A DNA stretch of 64,000 nucleotides from Minicystis rosea (lineage in GTDB: Bacteria > Myxococcota_A > Polyangia > Polyangiales > Polyangiaceae), in contig CP016211.1 in the NCBI GenBank assembly GCA_001931535.1, positions 186,001-250,000 on the forward strand, read 5' to 3'. The number at the start of each line of letters is the position of its first letter. Position 1 is the stretch's first letter. Made by a program: the position numbers and the translations under genes. Of this stretch, positions 23,830 to 34,740 are shown piece by piece. The notes under the pieces were generated by a model. The model saw only the letters and a program-made list of their open reading frames with translations. It did not search any database and was not told where the DNA came from.

Positions 23830-26800
23830 ATGATACGTGTCCTGTCGGTGCTCGCGGCTACCGTGCTCTCGCTCGTCGCGGGGGGCTGCGCGGGGGAGAG
23901 CGCGACGACCGACGAAGAGCTCGGCGAGAACGCGGCTGGCATCGCGACGCCGCCGCCCACGCCGGGATCGGGCCGCACCATCACGGCCGACATCGTCGCC
24001 ATCGATCAAGTCTACGTCTACAACCGCTTCGGCTCCTTCAACCCAGCCGGGATGATCTACGCGCTCAAGCGCGATGTCGTCCCGATCGATCCCAGTAAAC
24101 CCATCGGTCCGGGCAACGCCACGCTCCGCGAAGACAAGCGCCCAAGGCCGCTGGTGCTCCGCGCCAACGTGGGCGACACACTGGTGATCCGATTCACCAA
24201 TTGGCTCGCGCCCGCGCGCGTCGATGAAGATCAACCCGTCACCCGGCAGGCGTCCGTCCATGTGAACGGGCTCGAGGTGCAGAACCTCGAATCGCTGGGC
24301 GGCAACGTGGGAAAGAGCCCGAGCGCCTTGGCCAACCCCGGGCAGACGCGCGTCTATCGACTCTTCGCCGAGCGTGAGGGCACTTATCTCATGCACAGCG
24401 CAGGGGCGATGACCGGCGGCCAGGGGAGGGCGGGCAGATCGTCCAGGGCCTTTTCGGCGCGGTCAACGTCGAGCCTCCCGGTGCCGTCTGGTATCGATCC
24501 CAGGTGACCGCGGCGCAGCTCGCGGCGGCCTCGCTGCCGCAGCGGAACCCCGACGGCACGCCCCGGATCGACTACGACGCCGAGGACGCGCAGGGCGTCC
24601 CGATCCTACGCATCCTCGACGATCAAAACCGGATCGTGCACGGCGATCTCAACGCCATCGTCGCGGGCTACGTCGCCACCGAGGTCGGCACGCCCAACTC
24701 GGTGGACCAAGGCGTCTTTCGCGAGATGACCATCGTCTTCCATGACGAGCTCAACGCCGTGCAGGCCTTTCCCGAGTTGGACACGCGCCCGTTCCAGGGC
24801 GTGCGCGACGGCTTTGGCATCAACTACGGCGCGGCCGGCATGGGCGCCGAGCTGCTCGCCAACCGCAAACGGATCGGCCCGACGAAGAACTGCGTCGAGT
24901 GCCGCTTCGAGGAGTTCTTCCTCTCCTCCTGGGCGGGCGGCGATCCAGCCATGAACGTGGACAAGAACGCGAACGGGGTCGCGACTCGAGCGCTCTTCCC
25001 GGACGACCCGTCGAACGTCCACCACGCGTATCTGGGCGACCCCATCCGGATGCGAAACCAGCACGCAGGGCCGAAGGAGCATCACGTCTTCCACCTGCAC
25101 GCGCACCAGTGGTTGCACACGCCCAACGGGGATCGGTCCACCTTCCTGGACGCGCAGACCCTCGGCCCGGGCGCCGCGTACACGTACGACATCGCCTTCG
25201 GCGGCGCGGGCAATCGCAACCTCACGCCGGGCGACGCGATCTTCCACTGTCATCTCTATCCCCATTTCGCACAGGGCATGTGGGAGCTGCTCCGGGTTCA
25301 TGACGTCTTCGAGTCCGGCACGCCCGATCGCAACTTGCCTGATGGCGAGATCCCGCAGGGGACGCCGACCCCGGCGCTCGTGCCTTTGCCCGAGCGCGCC
25401 ATGCCGCCCATGCCGACACCGGAGTTCCGCGGTTATCCATTCTACATCGGCGCCATCGCCGGACACAGGCCCTCGCAACCGCCGCTCGACATCGAGTTCG
25501 ACGGTGGGCTTCAGCGCCACGTGATCCCCAAGGTCCAGGAGGCGGTGTTCGGCGAGCGTGGCGTGTTCGACGTGGAGATCCTGAAGGCGAACGTGAAGCT
25601 CCTGCCGCCGGAGGGGACGCCGCAGGAGCAGACGGCCATGGACTTCCACGCCGGCGCCTTCCCGGGCGGAGCGCCCTTCACGACCCTTTATGGCTTCCCG
25701 GCCAGGTCCTATCCGGCCTTCACGCCCGAGGGCGCGCCGGCGCGCTTCGTGGTCAACGGTCAGGGGCGGAAGCCGGGCGCACCGTACGCCAATCCGTGCC
25801 CGCCCACCGCACCGCTGCGTGATTATCGCACCGCCTACGTGCAGCTCGACGGCGTGGTCAACAAGGCCGGGTGGCACGACAAGCAGATGCGCATCACCGT
25901 CCTCGAGGACGACGTGGTGGCGACGGTGAACAAGACCCGTCCGCTGGAGCCGTTCTTCGTCCGCGCCAATTCGAACGATTGCGTCACCTTCGCGGCGTCG
26001 AACCTCCTGCCCGACTCCCTGGTGGAGGACGACTTCCAGATCTTCACGCCGACGGACGTCGTTGGCCAACACATCCATCTGGTCAAATTCGATGTCACGT
26101 CCTCGGACGGCGCCGCCAACGGCTTCAATTACGAGGATGGATCCCTCGCCGCCCAAGGGGTGAAGGAGCTCATCAATGCAGCCAACGCCGTCGGAGGCGC
26201 GTTCGCGGCCGACGGCGATCTCCGGCCCGAGCCGGGCGACGCGCGCGTCCGGCTCCAGGCCAGGGTGAACCCGCGTGTCCCGCTGGCCAAGCCCGGCACG
26301 CAAACGACCGTCCAGCGCTGGTGGGCCGATCCCCTGCTCGACGTGCAGGCCCAGGACCGCACCGTCCGCACGTCGTTCACCCACGATCACTTCTCGCCTT
26401 CTTCGCACCAGCACCACGGCCTCTACGGCGCTCTCGTCGTCGAGCCGACGGGGTCCGTGTGGCGCGATCCCACGACGGGCCAGCTCTTCGGCACGCGCGC
26501 CGACGGCGGGCCGACGAGCTTCCGCGCCGACATCCTCACGCCCGCAGTGGCCGACAGCTACCGCGAGTTCAACCTCGCCTTCGCCGACTTCGCCATCCTC
26601 TACGACGCCTTCGACAATCCGGTGAATCCGCCGAACCAGGTCGAGGCGCCGCTGCCGATCGCCATCGCGCACACGGGCGTCCACGAGCCGGAGGTCATCT
26701 CGTCCCGTGATCCAGGGACGATGCTGATCAACTACCGCAACGAGCCCATCCCGCTGCGCATCGCCAACCGCAACCCGGACGGCACCTTTAGCCTCAAGGC

Positions 26801-28499
26801 CGGGGACAAGGGGCGGATGCATCACGTCTTCCGCACCGCGATCCACGGCGATCCGTTCACGCCCATCCTGCCGATCTACGAGCGCGACAAGGTCCAGGTT
26901 CGCCTGATCCAGGGCGCGCAGGAGGAGCAGCACGTCTACTCGGTGCACGGCTTCCGGTGGCTGACGGAGGCCGCGGATCCGGACAGCGGCTTCCGCAACG
27001 ATCAGGCCTTCGGCATCTCCGAGCACTTCGAGTTCGTCATGCAGAGCTTCTCCACGTCGACGAAGAACGCGGACGGCTCGGTCGATCACCTCTACGAGAG
27101 CGCGCCCACGGACGATCTCTGGAACGGGATGTGGGGTATCCTCCGGTCGTTCGGGAAGCGGATTCCAGGGCTTTTGCCGCTCCCCAACAACCCGCCTCCC
27201 GCGCAGCTCGCGCCGCCCACGCCGGTGTGCCCGGCGGGCGCGCCGGTGCGCGCCTACGAGGTGCACGCCATCACGGCCAAGGGCAACCTGCCCGGCGATC
27301 GTCTGAGCTACAACGAAGAGTTCAAGCTCTACGATCCGGACGCGATCCTCTTCGTCAAGAAGGAGCAGCTCGCGGACCTCCGCAGCGGCGCACGGAAGCC
27401 GGAGCCGCTGATCCTGCGCGCGGCGGCCGGTGACTGCGTGAAGGTCACGCTCGTCAACGACCTGCCCCTCGTGCCGCCGAAGACGCCGCACTGGAACTAC
27501 AACCCGCCGATCACCGAGCGGTTCAACACCAACCAGGTGCCGTCGTCGAACAACGTCTCGCTGCACCCGCAGCTCGTGAGCTACGACATGAACCGCGGCG
27601 ACGGCGCCAACATCGGGCAGAACGAGGTGCAGACGGTCGCGCCCGGGCAGACGCGCACGTACACCTGGTATGCGGGCCAGATCGTGCCGAAGCTCGGTGG
27701 TGGCGAGCAGCACGTCCCCGTCGAGTTCGGCGTCGTCAACCTGAAGGACATGGCCGACGTCGTGAACCACGGCGTGAACGCCGCGATCGGCACGCTCGTC
27801 ATCGAGCCGCAGGGCGCAGCCTGGGTGGCCGATCCGAAGATGGAGGCGCAGGCCCTCGTCCAGCACGTGGATCTCGGTGGGCAGCCCCGATCGTTCCGCG
27901 AGCACGTGCTCGTGTACCAGGACGAGATCGGGATGCACTCCGACGATCCGCGGTTCCAGTGCCGGAATCAGGGCCTGAACTGCGGCACCGCGATCCGCAA
28001 CCTGGCCGGCGAGGACGACGCCGAGGACACGGGCCACAAGGCCTTCAACTACCGCACGGAGCCGATCTGGGCGCGGCTCGGGCTGCCGCCGGAGGCGGAT
28101 CCGAACGAGATCAACGATCGCAACCTGAGCGCCATCCTCAGCTCGCTCGCCAACGGCGATCCGGCGACGCCGATCTTCACCGCGCGTCGCGGACAGCAGC
28201 AGCGCTTCCGCATCGCGCAGCCCTCGGGACACCCGCGGCAGCACTCCTTCACGCAGTGGGGCGCGGAGTGGCCGAACAACCCCTTCGCGGCCGGATCGTT
28301 CTCCCGCGTGATCGGCCCGAACCCGGTGAACTTCACGCGCGCGGTGCACGACGCGCAGTCGGCGATGCGCGTGAACAACATCGTGCCTCTCTTCGGCGCA
28401 GGCGGCAGGTTCGCCGTGACCGGCGACTTCCTGTACTGGAATCCGGAGAGCTTCGGCTTCACCCAGGGGCTCTGGGGAATCCTCCGGGTGACGCCGTGA
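23830..28499 (+). CDS. Very large multicopper oxidase, lipoprotein-anchored (frameshifted at 24423-24426)
   Basis: After adding one G to the run at 24423-24426 this reads as one protein of about 1,556 residues; the join restores GGQGEGGQIVQGLFGAVNVE. The N-terminus has a lipobox (SLVAGGCAGE). Copper motifs include HVFHLHAHQW (about 25085-25114) and HCHLYPHFAQGM (about 25247-25282), the latter matching HCHxxxHxxxxM with a type 1 Cys and axial Met. Further His-rich strands occur at HIHLVKFD (about 26072), THDHFSPSSHQHHGLYG (about 26381) and EQHVYSVHGFRW (about 26929), so several cupredoxin domains, possibly six, are present. Typical laccases are about 500 residues. The size recalls MnxG-type Mn oxidases, but that link is only suggestive. 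It overlaps the next gene by 4 bp. Confidence 0.85.
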
Positions 28500-30490
28500 A
28501 ACGCGCTCCCTGGATCGAGCCGCGAGGCGGCGTGTCCCTGCGCCGTCTCGCGATGACAGTTGTGCTCGCGCTGTCCGTCTCCTGCAACCGAGGGCGCACG
28601 CTCGCCACCGTCGCCGCGGACGCCGGTGCGCCCGCGGCGCCGGCTGGCAGCGCGATCCCGGCGGCCGGCAGCGTCGTGCGCGACGGGATCTCCATCGCGT
28701 TCGAGCTGCGGCCTGTGAATGGACCAGTCGCCGCGCATGGTGATGCGTCCGCCGTGTTCACCATCACCGACGCCGCCACGGGCGCGCCCGTCCGCGGGCT
28801 CCGCCCCCTCGCCTGGATGTCGCGGCGAGGGAGCGAGCCCGCGCCGGACGAGACCGCGTGCAAGGACAAGGTGAAGAGCTACCTGGGCGGCCTGATCTCG
28901 GCGAAGGCGGACGTCGAGATGAGCGCCTATCACCTGTGGACGCTCGGCGGCGATGGCACGATCTCCATCATCGATCCGACCGTCGCGTTCACCCGCACCA
29001 AGCTCCACGGCGTCATCGATCTCGACGGGCGCCCCGCCGACTGGGCCATGAGCCTCGATCGCGCATCGGTGTTCGTGAGCCTCCCCGAGAAGAGGTCCGT
29101 GGCGATCGTCGACGTCCACAAACGCGCCGTCGTCGCCCGCGTGCCGGTCGGCGCCGGCGCGGCGCGCGTCGCCCCGGCGCCGGATGGACGTCGCGTCTGG
29201 ATCGGCAACGACGACGGCGTGAGCGTGATCGACGCGCGCACCCACGCCGTCGAGGAGACGATCGCGGCCGGCGCTGGGCACCACGAGATCGCGTTCGCCG
29301 ACGGCGGGCAGACGGCATGGATCACGAGCCGCGAGAGCGACGCGGTGGTCGTGGTCGACGCCCGCAGTCTCGCGGTGATCGGGAGGGTGGCCGTGGGCCG
29401 CGGCGTGGTCGCCGTCGCCGCGAGCGAGGTGGCGCAGGCCGTCTACGTGGCCAACGGGGAGGCGGGGGAGATCGCCGTCATCGACATCGCGCGCCGGGCC
29501 GTCGTCGGTCGGATCGCGCAGAAGCGCGGGCTCGCGGCGCTGCGCTTCGATCCTTCGGGGCGCTTCGCGTTCGCGACGAACCGCGTCGAGGGCGAGCTCT
29601 CGATCATCGACGCGGCCGCGGCGCGGACCGCGCGGACGCTGACCGGGCTCGGCGCGCCGGACGAGATCGCGTTCACGGGGAGCTTCGCCTACGTACGCCA
29701 GCCGAGCGCCGCGAAGATGAGCGTCATCGAGCTGAACACCATCGATCGACAGGGATCCCTGGCCGCGATCGAGGTCCCCATCGGACAGGCCACGACGACC
29801 GAGGCCCGCGCCGGCCTCGCTCCGCTCATCGCGCCGACGCCGGAGGGCAACAGCGTCATGGCGGCGAGCCCTGCGGACAAGAACCTGCATTACTTCGTCG
29901 AGGGGATGATGGCGCCGGTGGGGGCGCACCGGACCTACGGCCGGGCGCCGGAGGGCCTCTTGATCGTCGATCGCGGCCTCACCGAAGGCGCGCCCGGCGT
30001 GTACGCGGCCACGGTCCAGCTCGGTAAGCCCGGCCCGTACGACGTCTCGATCCTGCTCGATCGGCCGCGCTTCGCCGCCTGTCTCGAGCAGACGGTCCCG
30101 GTGGGCGCACGCCACGCGTCCGACGAGGAGACGCCGCGGCTCACCGTCGTTCCGGTCTTCGATCCGAAGGCGCATCTCCAGCGCGGCGTGCCGGTCACGC
30201 TCCGCTTCCGGCTGCACGAGGAGGCCGAGGGCGCCGCGCCGGCCACGCTCGGCGCGGCGGACATCGACGTGCTGATCATCCGCTTTCCCACGGGCCATCG
30301 CTTTCACGAGCGCGCGCGGGACGAGGGCAACGGCGTGTACTCCGTGACCTTCACGCCGCCCTCGCCGGGCCAGTATCGATTTCTCGCAGCCGTCGAGTCG
30401 AGGGGGCTGCCTCTCGGCAAGATTCCGTATCTCACGCTCGGCGTCGAAGGGGCCGCGCCGTCGGGCGACGAACGAAGGGGGACACCTTGA
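28496..30490 (+). CDS. YVTN-type beta-propeller lipoprotein
   Basis: This is 664 residues from GTG 28496, which overlaps the oxidase TGA (GTGA), so the two are translationally coupled. The signal peptide ends in ALSVSCNRG (lipobox, Cys about 24). After a domain of about 120 residues come repeated propeller blades at about residues 150-430 with words such as VAIVDVHKRAVVARVPVG, VSVIDARTHAVEETI and IAVIDIARRAVVGRI, typical of YVTN/40-residue repeats. The C-terminal 200 residues contain an immunoglobulin-like region. Propellers of this class often accompany envelope redox or metal proteins; here it is presumably a partner of the copper oxidase at the outer surface. Confidence 0.8.
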   Translation: MKRAPWIEPRGGVSLRRLAMTVVLALSVSCNRGRTLATVAADAGAPAAPAGSAIPAAGSVVRDGISIAFELRPVNGPVAAHGDASAVFTITDAATGAPVRGLRPLAWMSRRGSEPAPDETACKDKVKSYLGGLISAKADVEMSAYHLWTLGGDGTISIIDPTVAFTRTKLHGVIDLDGRPADWAMSLDRASVFVSLPEKRSVAIVDVHKRAVVARVPVGAGAARVAPAPDGRRVWIGNDDGVSVIDARTHAVEETIAAGAGHHEIAFADGGQTAWITSRESDAVVVVDARSLAVIGRVAVGRGVVAVAASEVAQAVYVANGEAGEIAVIDIARRAVVGRIAQKRGLAALRFDPSGRFAFATNRVEGELSIIDAAAARTARTLTGLGAPDEIAFTGSFAYVRQPSAAKMSVIELNTIDRQGSLAAIEVPIGQATTTEARAGLAPLIAPTPEGNSVMAASPADKNLHYFVEGMMAPVGAHRTYGRAPEGLLIVDRGLTEGAPGVYAATVQLGKPGPYDVSILLDRPRFAACLEQTVPVGARHASDEETPRLTVVPVFDPKAHLQRGVPVTLRFRLHEEAEGAAPATLGAADIDVLIIRFPTGHRFHERARDEGNGVYSVTFTPPSPGQYRFLAAVESRGLPLGKIPYLTLGVEGAAPSGDERRGTP

Positions 30491-30960
30491 TCGGAAACGC
30501 GGCGGGACGGCTTGGTCGCGGCGCTTGAGAGCCTCCGCGATTTCGACCTCCTCACGCTTTCTCGTTCGCGGTCGAGCCGCTCGGTGCGACGTGTCCGCGG
30601 TCCTCTGCGGTGGAGTCATGGCCTTGATTCCTCGGTCAGCGTTGGAGTCATGCTCTGCCTCTCGCTGGGCTCTCACGTCGGCGTGTTCGGTCACGCGCCG
30701 TTCGGCCGCCCGCCTTGCAATGAAAGGCGAGGGGCGTCGTGACCCGACGGGGAGTTTCGCCCCGTGACGGCGACTTTCAGCGCGCGGGCCCGATGCTGCC
30801 AGTCCGTTTCATCGCCCCCGCCGCGCCGCTTCGGCGCGCGGCGATTGCGCCGGGGCTTTGCCGGCAATTCGCGGGCTGCGAGCGGCGCGCGCGGGGTGAC
30901 CTCGGGCTGGTCCGTGGCGTGCAATGGGGCGGGTGACTCTCGTGACCGGAGGAGCCCGCG
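30491..30960. other. 470-bp intergenic region, no gene supported
   Basis: No convincing gene is seen. The 3' end carries a strong ribosome binding site (GGAGGAG about 30949-30955) for the receiver gene at 30961. Confidence 0.5.
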
Positions 30961-31410
30961 ATGCCGCGAAAGCCCACCATCGACGATCGCGTCGATGACG
31001 TCGTCTTCAAGAACAGCCCGATTTCCATCCTCCTGGCCGAAGACGACGCGGAGATGCGGGCCCTGGTCGGAATGCAGCTCCGCGAGGACGGCTACGATCT
31101 CGTGGAGGCGCAGAACGGCGTCGAGCTCATCCGCGCCATTCATCGCTTCGAGAGCGCGATGCGGCCCATCCACCTCATCATCACCGACGTGCGCATGCCG
31201 GGCTTCAGCGGGCTCGAAGTGCTCGAATACCTGCGCTACGCGGGCCTCGCCGTGCCCGTCATCGTGATGACCGCCTTCGGCGACGCCCGCACCCACGCCG
31301 ACGCCGCGAGCCTCGACGCCGCCCTCGTCCTCGACAAACCCTTCGACGTCGACGAGCTCCGCGCCGCCGTCGCCCGCCTGGTCCCGCGCGTCGACTCCTC
31401 GGCCGCATAG
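30961..31410 (+). CDS. Single-domain response regulator
   Basis: This is 149 residues: about 20 N-terminal residues, then a complete receiver. Acidic pocket AEDDAE (about 26-31), phosphoacceptor Asp76 in IITDVRMPG, switch Thr in VIVMTAFGD (about residue 104) and Lys in LDKPFD are all present, so unlike the receiver at 16130 this one should be phosphorylated. There is no output domain, as in CheY/Spo0F-like proteins. It is convergent with the sigma-54 regulator and separated from it by the 21-bp repeat array. A GGAGGAG ribosome binding site precedes the ATG. Confidence 0.9.
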   Translation: MPRKPTIDDRVDDVVFKNSPISILLAEDDAEMRALVGMQLREDGYDLVEAQNGVELIRAIHRFESAMRPIHLIITDVRMPGFSGLEVLEYLRYAGLAVPVIVMTAFGDARTHADAASLDAALVLDKPFDVDELRAAVARLVPRVDSSAA

Positions 31411-31432
31411 AGGCCCCCACCCCCACCTCTCC

Positions 31433-31695
31433 GGCCCCGAGGGCCAGCGTCCAGCCCCGAGCGCCGCAATCGAGCCCCCAAGGGCCAGCCTCCAGCCCCG
31501 AGCGCCGCAATCGAGCCCCAAAGGGCACCGTTCGAGCCCCAAAGGGCCAGCGTCCAGCCCCAAAGGGCCGGCGTTGGAGCCCCAAAGGGCGCCAATCGAG
31601 CGCCGAAGGGCGCCAATCACGCCTCGAAGGGCGAGCGTCGGGCATCGAGGGCCCCAATCCAGCCCCGAGGGCCCCATCGAGCCTCGAAGGCTGCG
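31433..31695. repeat. Array of about 13 degenerate 20-22-bp repeats between convergent genes
   Basis: Units contain AGCCCCAAAGGGC or a close variant followed by a short variable tail such as GCCAATCG or CAGCGTCC. Starts fall at about 31453, 31473, 31494, 31514, 31535, 31556 and 31578, giving a period of 20-22 bp. Each unit core (GCCC..GGGC) is itself a small dyad. The copies continue with more decay to about 31695. There are no unique spacers, so it is not CRISPR. It fills the whole gap between a plus-strand receiver gene and a minus-strand regulator gene. Confidence 0.8.
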
Positions 31696-31707
31696 GGCGG
31701 GCGCGCC

Positions 31708-33081
31708 TCAGCTCTCGCCCTTCTCTCCGGTCCAGCGTTCGAGCTTGCGGTGCAGGGTCTTGCGATCGAGGCCGAGGATCTTGGCGGCCAAGGTCTTGTT
31801 GCCGGAGGTGGCGTCGAGGACGCGGAGCGCGTAGCGCTTCTCGACCTCTTCGAGGGGGACGAGCTCCGAGGGATCGTCGGCGGCGACGAGCACGTGCGAC
31901 GAGGGGCGGTGCTCGCGGATCTTCTCGGGGAGATCGTCGGCAGTGATTTGCTCGTAGCGGGTGAGGGCGACGGCGCGCTCCACCGCGTTCATGAGCTCGC
32001 GCACGTTGCCCGGCCACGCGTAGGCGAGGAGCTTCTCGGCCGCGGGGGAGGAGATGCCGTTCACGTTCTTGCCGGCGCGCGAGGCCGCGGACTCCACGAA
32101 GCGCTGCGCGAGGAGGAGGATGTCGCCGCCGCGCGCGCGCAGCGGGGGCAGCGGCACGTGGATGACGTTGATGCGGTAGTAGAGATCCTCGCGGAAGCGG
32201 CGCTCCTCGATGGCGGTCTCCAGATCGCGGTTCGTGGCGGCGACGATGCGCGCGTCGAAGGGGACCTCGGCGCCGCCGCCCACGGGGCGCACCGTGCGCT
32301 CTTGCAGGGCGCGGAGGAGCTTGGGCTGCATGCCCATCGGCAGCTCGCCGATCTCGTCGAGGAAGATGGTGCCCCCGCTCGCCTGCACGAAGAGGCCGGT
32401 GCGGGCCGTGCGCGCGTCGGTGAACGCCCCCTTCACGTGGCCGAAGAGCTCGCTCTCGAGCAGCGTCTCGGGCACGGCCGCGCAGTTGACCGCGACGAAG
32501 GGGCCGTTCTTGTGCCGGCCGCGCGCGTGCAGCGCCTTGGCCACGACCTCCTTGCCGGTGCCGCTCTCGCCGGTGACGAGGACGCTGGCGTCGGAGTCGG
32601 CCACGCGGCTCAGCAGATCGTGCACCTTGCGCATGGCATCGCTGCGGCCCACGAGCTCGCCGAAGCGGTTGCCTTCGTCGACGGCGCGGCGCAGGCGGCG
32701 CACCTCTTGGCGGAGCGCGTGGTGCTCGATGGCGCGATCGAGCGCGAGGGTGAGCGCCTCCACGTCGATGGGCTTCGTGATGTAGTCGTAGGCGCCGGCG
32801 CGGATGGCCTGCACCGCGGTCTCGATGCTCCCGAACGCGGTGATGACCACCACGGGCACGTCGGGCCGGCTCTCGGCGACGCGGCGGCACAGCTCGATGC
32901 CGCTCATGCCGCGCATGTTGAGATCGGTGAGCACGACGTCGAAGCTGCGCTCGGCGAGGAGCGCGAGCGCGTCGTGCGCGGTGGTGCGCGCCTCGGTGGT
33001 GAAGCGCCGGTCCCCGAGATCGGCCTCGAGGAGATCGCACATGGCCTTGTCGTCGTCGACGATGAGCACCTGCCGCGGCAT
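31708..33081 (-). CDS. NtrC-family sigma-54-dependent response regulator
   Basis: This is 457 residues. Receiver domain at 1-120 with Asp53 in VLTDLNMRG, Thr and Lys (ITKP) intact. AAA+ sigma-54 activation domain at about 140-370 with Walker A GESGTGKE, the contact loop ESELFGHVKGAFTDA and Walker B TIFLDEIGEL. The C-terminal Fis-type helix-turn-helix (NKTLAAKILGLDRKTLHRKL) gives specific DNA binding. The contact loop reads GAFTDA rather than GAFTGA. It ends the minus-strand run TolC - adaptor - histidine kinase - regulator, so its kinase partner is probably the gene at 33295 and its target probably the efflux genes. Confidence 0.93.
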   Translation of the reverse strand: MPRQVLIVDDDKAMCDLLEADLGDRRFTTEARTTAHDALALLAERSFDVVLTDLNMRGMSGIELCRRVAESRPDVPVVVITAFGSIETAVQAIRAGAYDYITKPIDVEALTLALDRAIEHHALRQEVRRLRRAVDEGNRFGELVGRSDAMRKVHDLLSRVADSDASVLVTGESGTGKEVVAKALHARGRHKNGPFVAVNCAAVPETLLESELFGHVKGAFTDARTARTGLFVQASGGTIFLDEIGELPMGMQPKLLRALQERTVRPVGGGAEVPFDARIVAATNRDLETAIEERRFREDLYYRINVIHVPLPPLRARGGDILLLAQRFVESAASRAGKNVNGISSPAAEKLLAYAWPGNVRELMNAVERAVALTRYEQITADDLPEKIREHRPSSHVLVAADDPSELVPLEEVEKRYALRVLDATSGNKTLAAKILGLDRKTLHRKLERWTGEKGES

Positions 33082-33294
33082 CGCCGTGCATCCTAGTACG
33101 AGAGCCGCGGCGCTCGTCCCCTCGAAGTGCGCCCGATCTCGCCGCGCACCGCGAAGGATCTGCGCGCTGCCCTGCCGAGGGCGTGTCGATCGATCGAGGA
33201 CGGTGAGCGCGCGCGCGGGCGCTGATCGGGATTCGACGCAAAGGCGCGAAGGCGCGGAGAGTCGTCGTTTCCGGGGGTGGCGTGCTTCGGGCGA

Positions 33295-34740
33295 TCAGCG
33301 CGCGGGGAGGTGGATGGTGAAGGTGGTGCCTTCGCCGAGCGCGCTCTGCACGTCGATCCAGCCGCCGTGCTCTTCGACGATGCCCCAGGTGACGCTGAGG
33401 CCGAGGCCGGTGCCCTCGCCCACGTCCTTGGTGGTGAAGAAGGGCTCGAAGACGTGCGGGAGGTGCTCGGGCTTGATGCCTTCGCCTTCGTCGGCGACGC
33501 GGATGGCCAGGTAACTCGCTTCGGCGCCGCCGTGGGAAGGCGGCGGCACGGCCTGCTCGCGCGCGAGGCTCACCGTGAGGCGGCCGCCCGCGTGCATCGC
33601 TTGGATGCCGTTCATCACCAGGTTGGTGAGCGCCTGCTGGATTTGGCCGAGGTCGATGTCGGCGCGGCCTTCGCTGGAGCCATCGGCGAGGGTGAGCTCG
33701 ATCCCGCGCTTGTGCGCGAGCGGCTGGAGCAGGGCGAGGACCTCGGCGGCGATCGCGCCCACGTCGCCCGGCGCTTTCTGTGCGCCGCGGCGGCGCGCGA
33801 AATCGAGGAGCTGGCGGATGATGCGCGTCATCCGATCGGTCTGCTCCACGATGATGCGGGCGTTGTCGTTCGCCTCTTCGGCCGGCGCGCCGCGGAGGAT
33901 GCGTTTGGCCCGTCCGCTGACGACGTTGAGCGGCGTGCCGAGCTCGTGGGCAATGCCGGAGGCGAGCTTGCCCACCGTGCTCAAGCGATCCGCGTGGCGG
34001 AGCTGCTGCAAGGTCGAGATGCGCGCGGCCGTCTCCTTGGCGAGGCTCGCCAAGGTCTTCTCCAGGCGCGCGGACATGACGTTGATCTCGCGCGCCACCA
34101 GGCCGAGCTCGTCGTTCTGCTGGAGATCGAGCGGGCCCGCGAGATCGCCTTCGCCGATGCGACGGGTCTTGTCGACGATGGCCTGCACCGGGCGGCCCAC
34201 GAAATAGGCGCCGAGCCCGAGGGCCATGATCCCGCCGAGCACCGCGAGCGCCGCCACCGCGAGCGCGGCGCTCTCCACGCTCGAGCGGAGGATGAGATCG
34301 GACTCCTCCAGCGACTCGGAGAGCTCGATGGCGCCGGGCCGGCCTTCGCCCACGTCGATGAGGGCATAGACGAAGTCGCGCGGCTCGCCGTCGAACACGC
34401 GCTCGATGCGTACGACGCCGTTGCGCGCCTTCGAGGTGTCGACGGACACCGCGGGCGCGAAGGCGTCGGTGCGCGCGGCGTCGAGCCACACCCAGCGCAG
34501 GTGCAGGCCGTCGCCGCGCCGATCGGCCTCCTCGATGAGCTCGTGCGCCGCCGCCTCGCCGTCGTGCCGCCACGCGTCCAGCACCGAGATGGAGAGCGAG
34601 TGCAAGATGAGCTGATCGCCGCGGCTCCGGTAGTTGTCGAGCAGCTCCTGCTCGCGGCGCACCGATCGGTAGCCGAAGATGGTGAGGACGACGCTCATCC
34701 CGAGGACGAGCGCGAGCGTGAGCTTGGCGACGAGTCTCAT
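33295..34740 (-). CDS. Membrane sensor histidine kinase
   Basis: This is 481 residues. Two membrane helices (about 5-24 and 158-180) flank a periplasmic sensor of about 130 residues; a HAMP region follows (about 181-235). The H-box is SGIAHELGTPLN with His265; N-, G1- and G2-boxes are visible as NLVMNGIQAM, RVADEGEGI and GTGLGLSVTW near the C-terminus. HELGTP (rather than HELRNP) is frequent in kinases that pair with NtrC-type regulators. It lies 213 bp upstream of the regulator gene and 158 bp downstream of the adaptor gene on the same strand, so it is likely the sensor for this envelope efflux locus. Confidence 0.92.
   Translation of the reverse strand: MRLVAKLTLALVLGMSVVLTIFGYRSVRREQELLDNYRSRGDQLILHSLSISVLDAWRHDGEAAAHELIEEADRRGDGLHLRWVWLDAARTDAFAPAVSVDTSKARNGVVRIERVFDGEPRDFVYALIDVGEGRPGAIELSESLEESDLILRSSVESAALAVAALAVLGGIMALGLGAYFVGRPVQAIVDKTRRIGEGDLAGPLDLQQNDELGLVAREINVMSARLEKTLASLAKETAARISTLQQLRHADRLSTVGKLASGIAHELGTPLNVVSGRAKRILRGAPAEEANDNARIIVEQTDRMTRIIRQLLDFARRRGAQKAPGDVGAIAAEVLALLQPLAHKRGIELTLADGSSEGRADIDLGQIQQALTNLVMNGIQAMHAGGRLTVSLAREQAVPPPSHGGAEASYLAIRVADEGEGIKPEHLPHVFEPFFTTKDVGEGTGLGLSVTWGIVEEHGGWIDVQSALGEGTTFTIHLPAR

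Noticed and set aside
24606..28349. Long minus-strand open frame opposite the multicopper oxidase
   Set aside because: It lacks recognisable domains and mirrors third-position GC of the oxidase gene, which has intact copper motifs.
31433..31695. Possible CRISPR array
   Set aside because: The period is about 21 bp with no unique spacers of 30 bp or more, repeats are degenerate and no cas genes are present.
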